Positions 15,009 through 15,066 of a stretch of DNA of 15,066 nt are shown one piece after another (position 1 is the stretch's first letter; each line of letters starts with the position of its first letter). The translations under genes and the position numbers were made by a program. Source of the stretch: Prevotellaceae bacterium UBA1075 (GTDB taxonomy: Bacteria > Bacteroidota > Bacteroidia > Bacteroidales > Bacteroidaceae); the NCBI GenBank assembly GCA_002316015.1, contig DCCS01000032.1, positions 171,374-186,439 of the forward strand, in the 5' to 3' direction. The notes beneath the pieces are model-generated. The model was not told the origin of the DNA. It searched no databases and saw only the letters and a program-made list of their open reading frames with translations.

Positions 15009-15066
15009 GCATGCCGCCGCGTCCGCCAACGCATGCCGCCGCGTCCGCCAACGCATGCGGCTGCAT
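15009..15066. repeat. 22-bp tandem repeat at the right edge
   Basis: A 22-bp unit beginning GCATGCCGCCGCG occurs twice without a mismatch (15009-15030 and 15031-15052). A third copy starts with GCATGC at 15053 and then diverges as GGCTGCAT up to the window end. The unit is not a multiple of three, so it is unlikely to be a coding repeat, and it lies upstream of the purF promoter. The array may continue outside the window. Confidence 0.75.

Noticed and set aside
14835..15056. In-frame N-terminal extension of the purF-like gene to a start at 15056
   Set aside because: It would run through the predicted promoter and the 22-bp tandem repeat and would bury the catalytic Cys far from the N-terminus. 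The start at 14834 fits the Ntn-hydrolase family.
14866..15066. A 66-codon minus-strand open frame in the purF upstream region
   Set aside because: It spans the promoter and the repeat, has no recognisable family, and its composition follows the GC-rich repeat.

Overview
The window looks like chromosomal DNA of a Bacteroidales member (Bacteroidota) with fairly high GC. Three gene starts are preceded by the Bacteroidetes -7 box TAnnTTTG, and start codons lack strong Shine-Dalgarno sequences. The protein families are also typical of the group: a GH97 enzyme of the SusB superfamily, an HU variant with the ARNISKNT arm, a CAD-like carbamoyl-phosphate synthase, and a 630-residue PurF-like amidotransferase. 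I cannot fix the genus. Every supported gene lies on the minus strand, so transcription runs from the right edge to the left edge. No tRNA, rRNA, CRISPR array, insertion sequence or prophage gene was seen.

Right part (about 8.6-14.95 kb): a nucleotide-precursor operon, purF-like gene - carA - carB. A good promoter sits at 14922-14952. The purF stop codon abuts the carA ATG, carA and carB are 7 bp apart, and a hairpin with a T-rich tail (8543-8591) follows carB. A 22-bp tandem repeat lies at the extreme right edge.

Middle (about 2.4-8.57 kb): a sulfate-activation and sulfonation operon. It starts at a second Bacteroidetes-type promoter placed directly against the carB terminator. In order it holds an SLC13/DASS-type permease (probable sulfate importer), cysC (APS kinase), cysD and cysN (ATP sulfurylase subunits) and a PAPS-dependent sulfotransferase. 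Together these would import sulfate, convert it to APS and then PAPS, and transfer the sulfonate group to an acceptor. No PAPS reductase or sulfite reductase gene is present, so the cluster reads as a sulfonation pathway rather than cysteine biosynthesis. The gene set resembles, from memory, the Bacteroides thetaiotaomicron cluster around BT_0416 that was reported to make cholesterol sulfate. The acceptor here cannot be read from sequence.

Left part (1-2.4 kb): a secreted GH97 glycosidase with the Asp expected in retaining members follows the sulfotransferase by 45 bp and is probably its last operon partner. After it comes an HU-family DNA-binding gene with its own promoter and a hairpin at the left edge. 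No stretch longer than 300 bp lacks a gene. The longest are 14835-15066 (purF leader, promoter, tandem repeat), 6707-6881, 8463-8623, 3566-3706 and 343-466.
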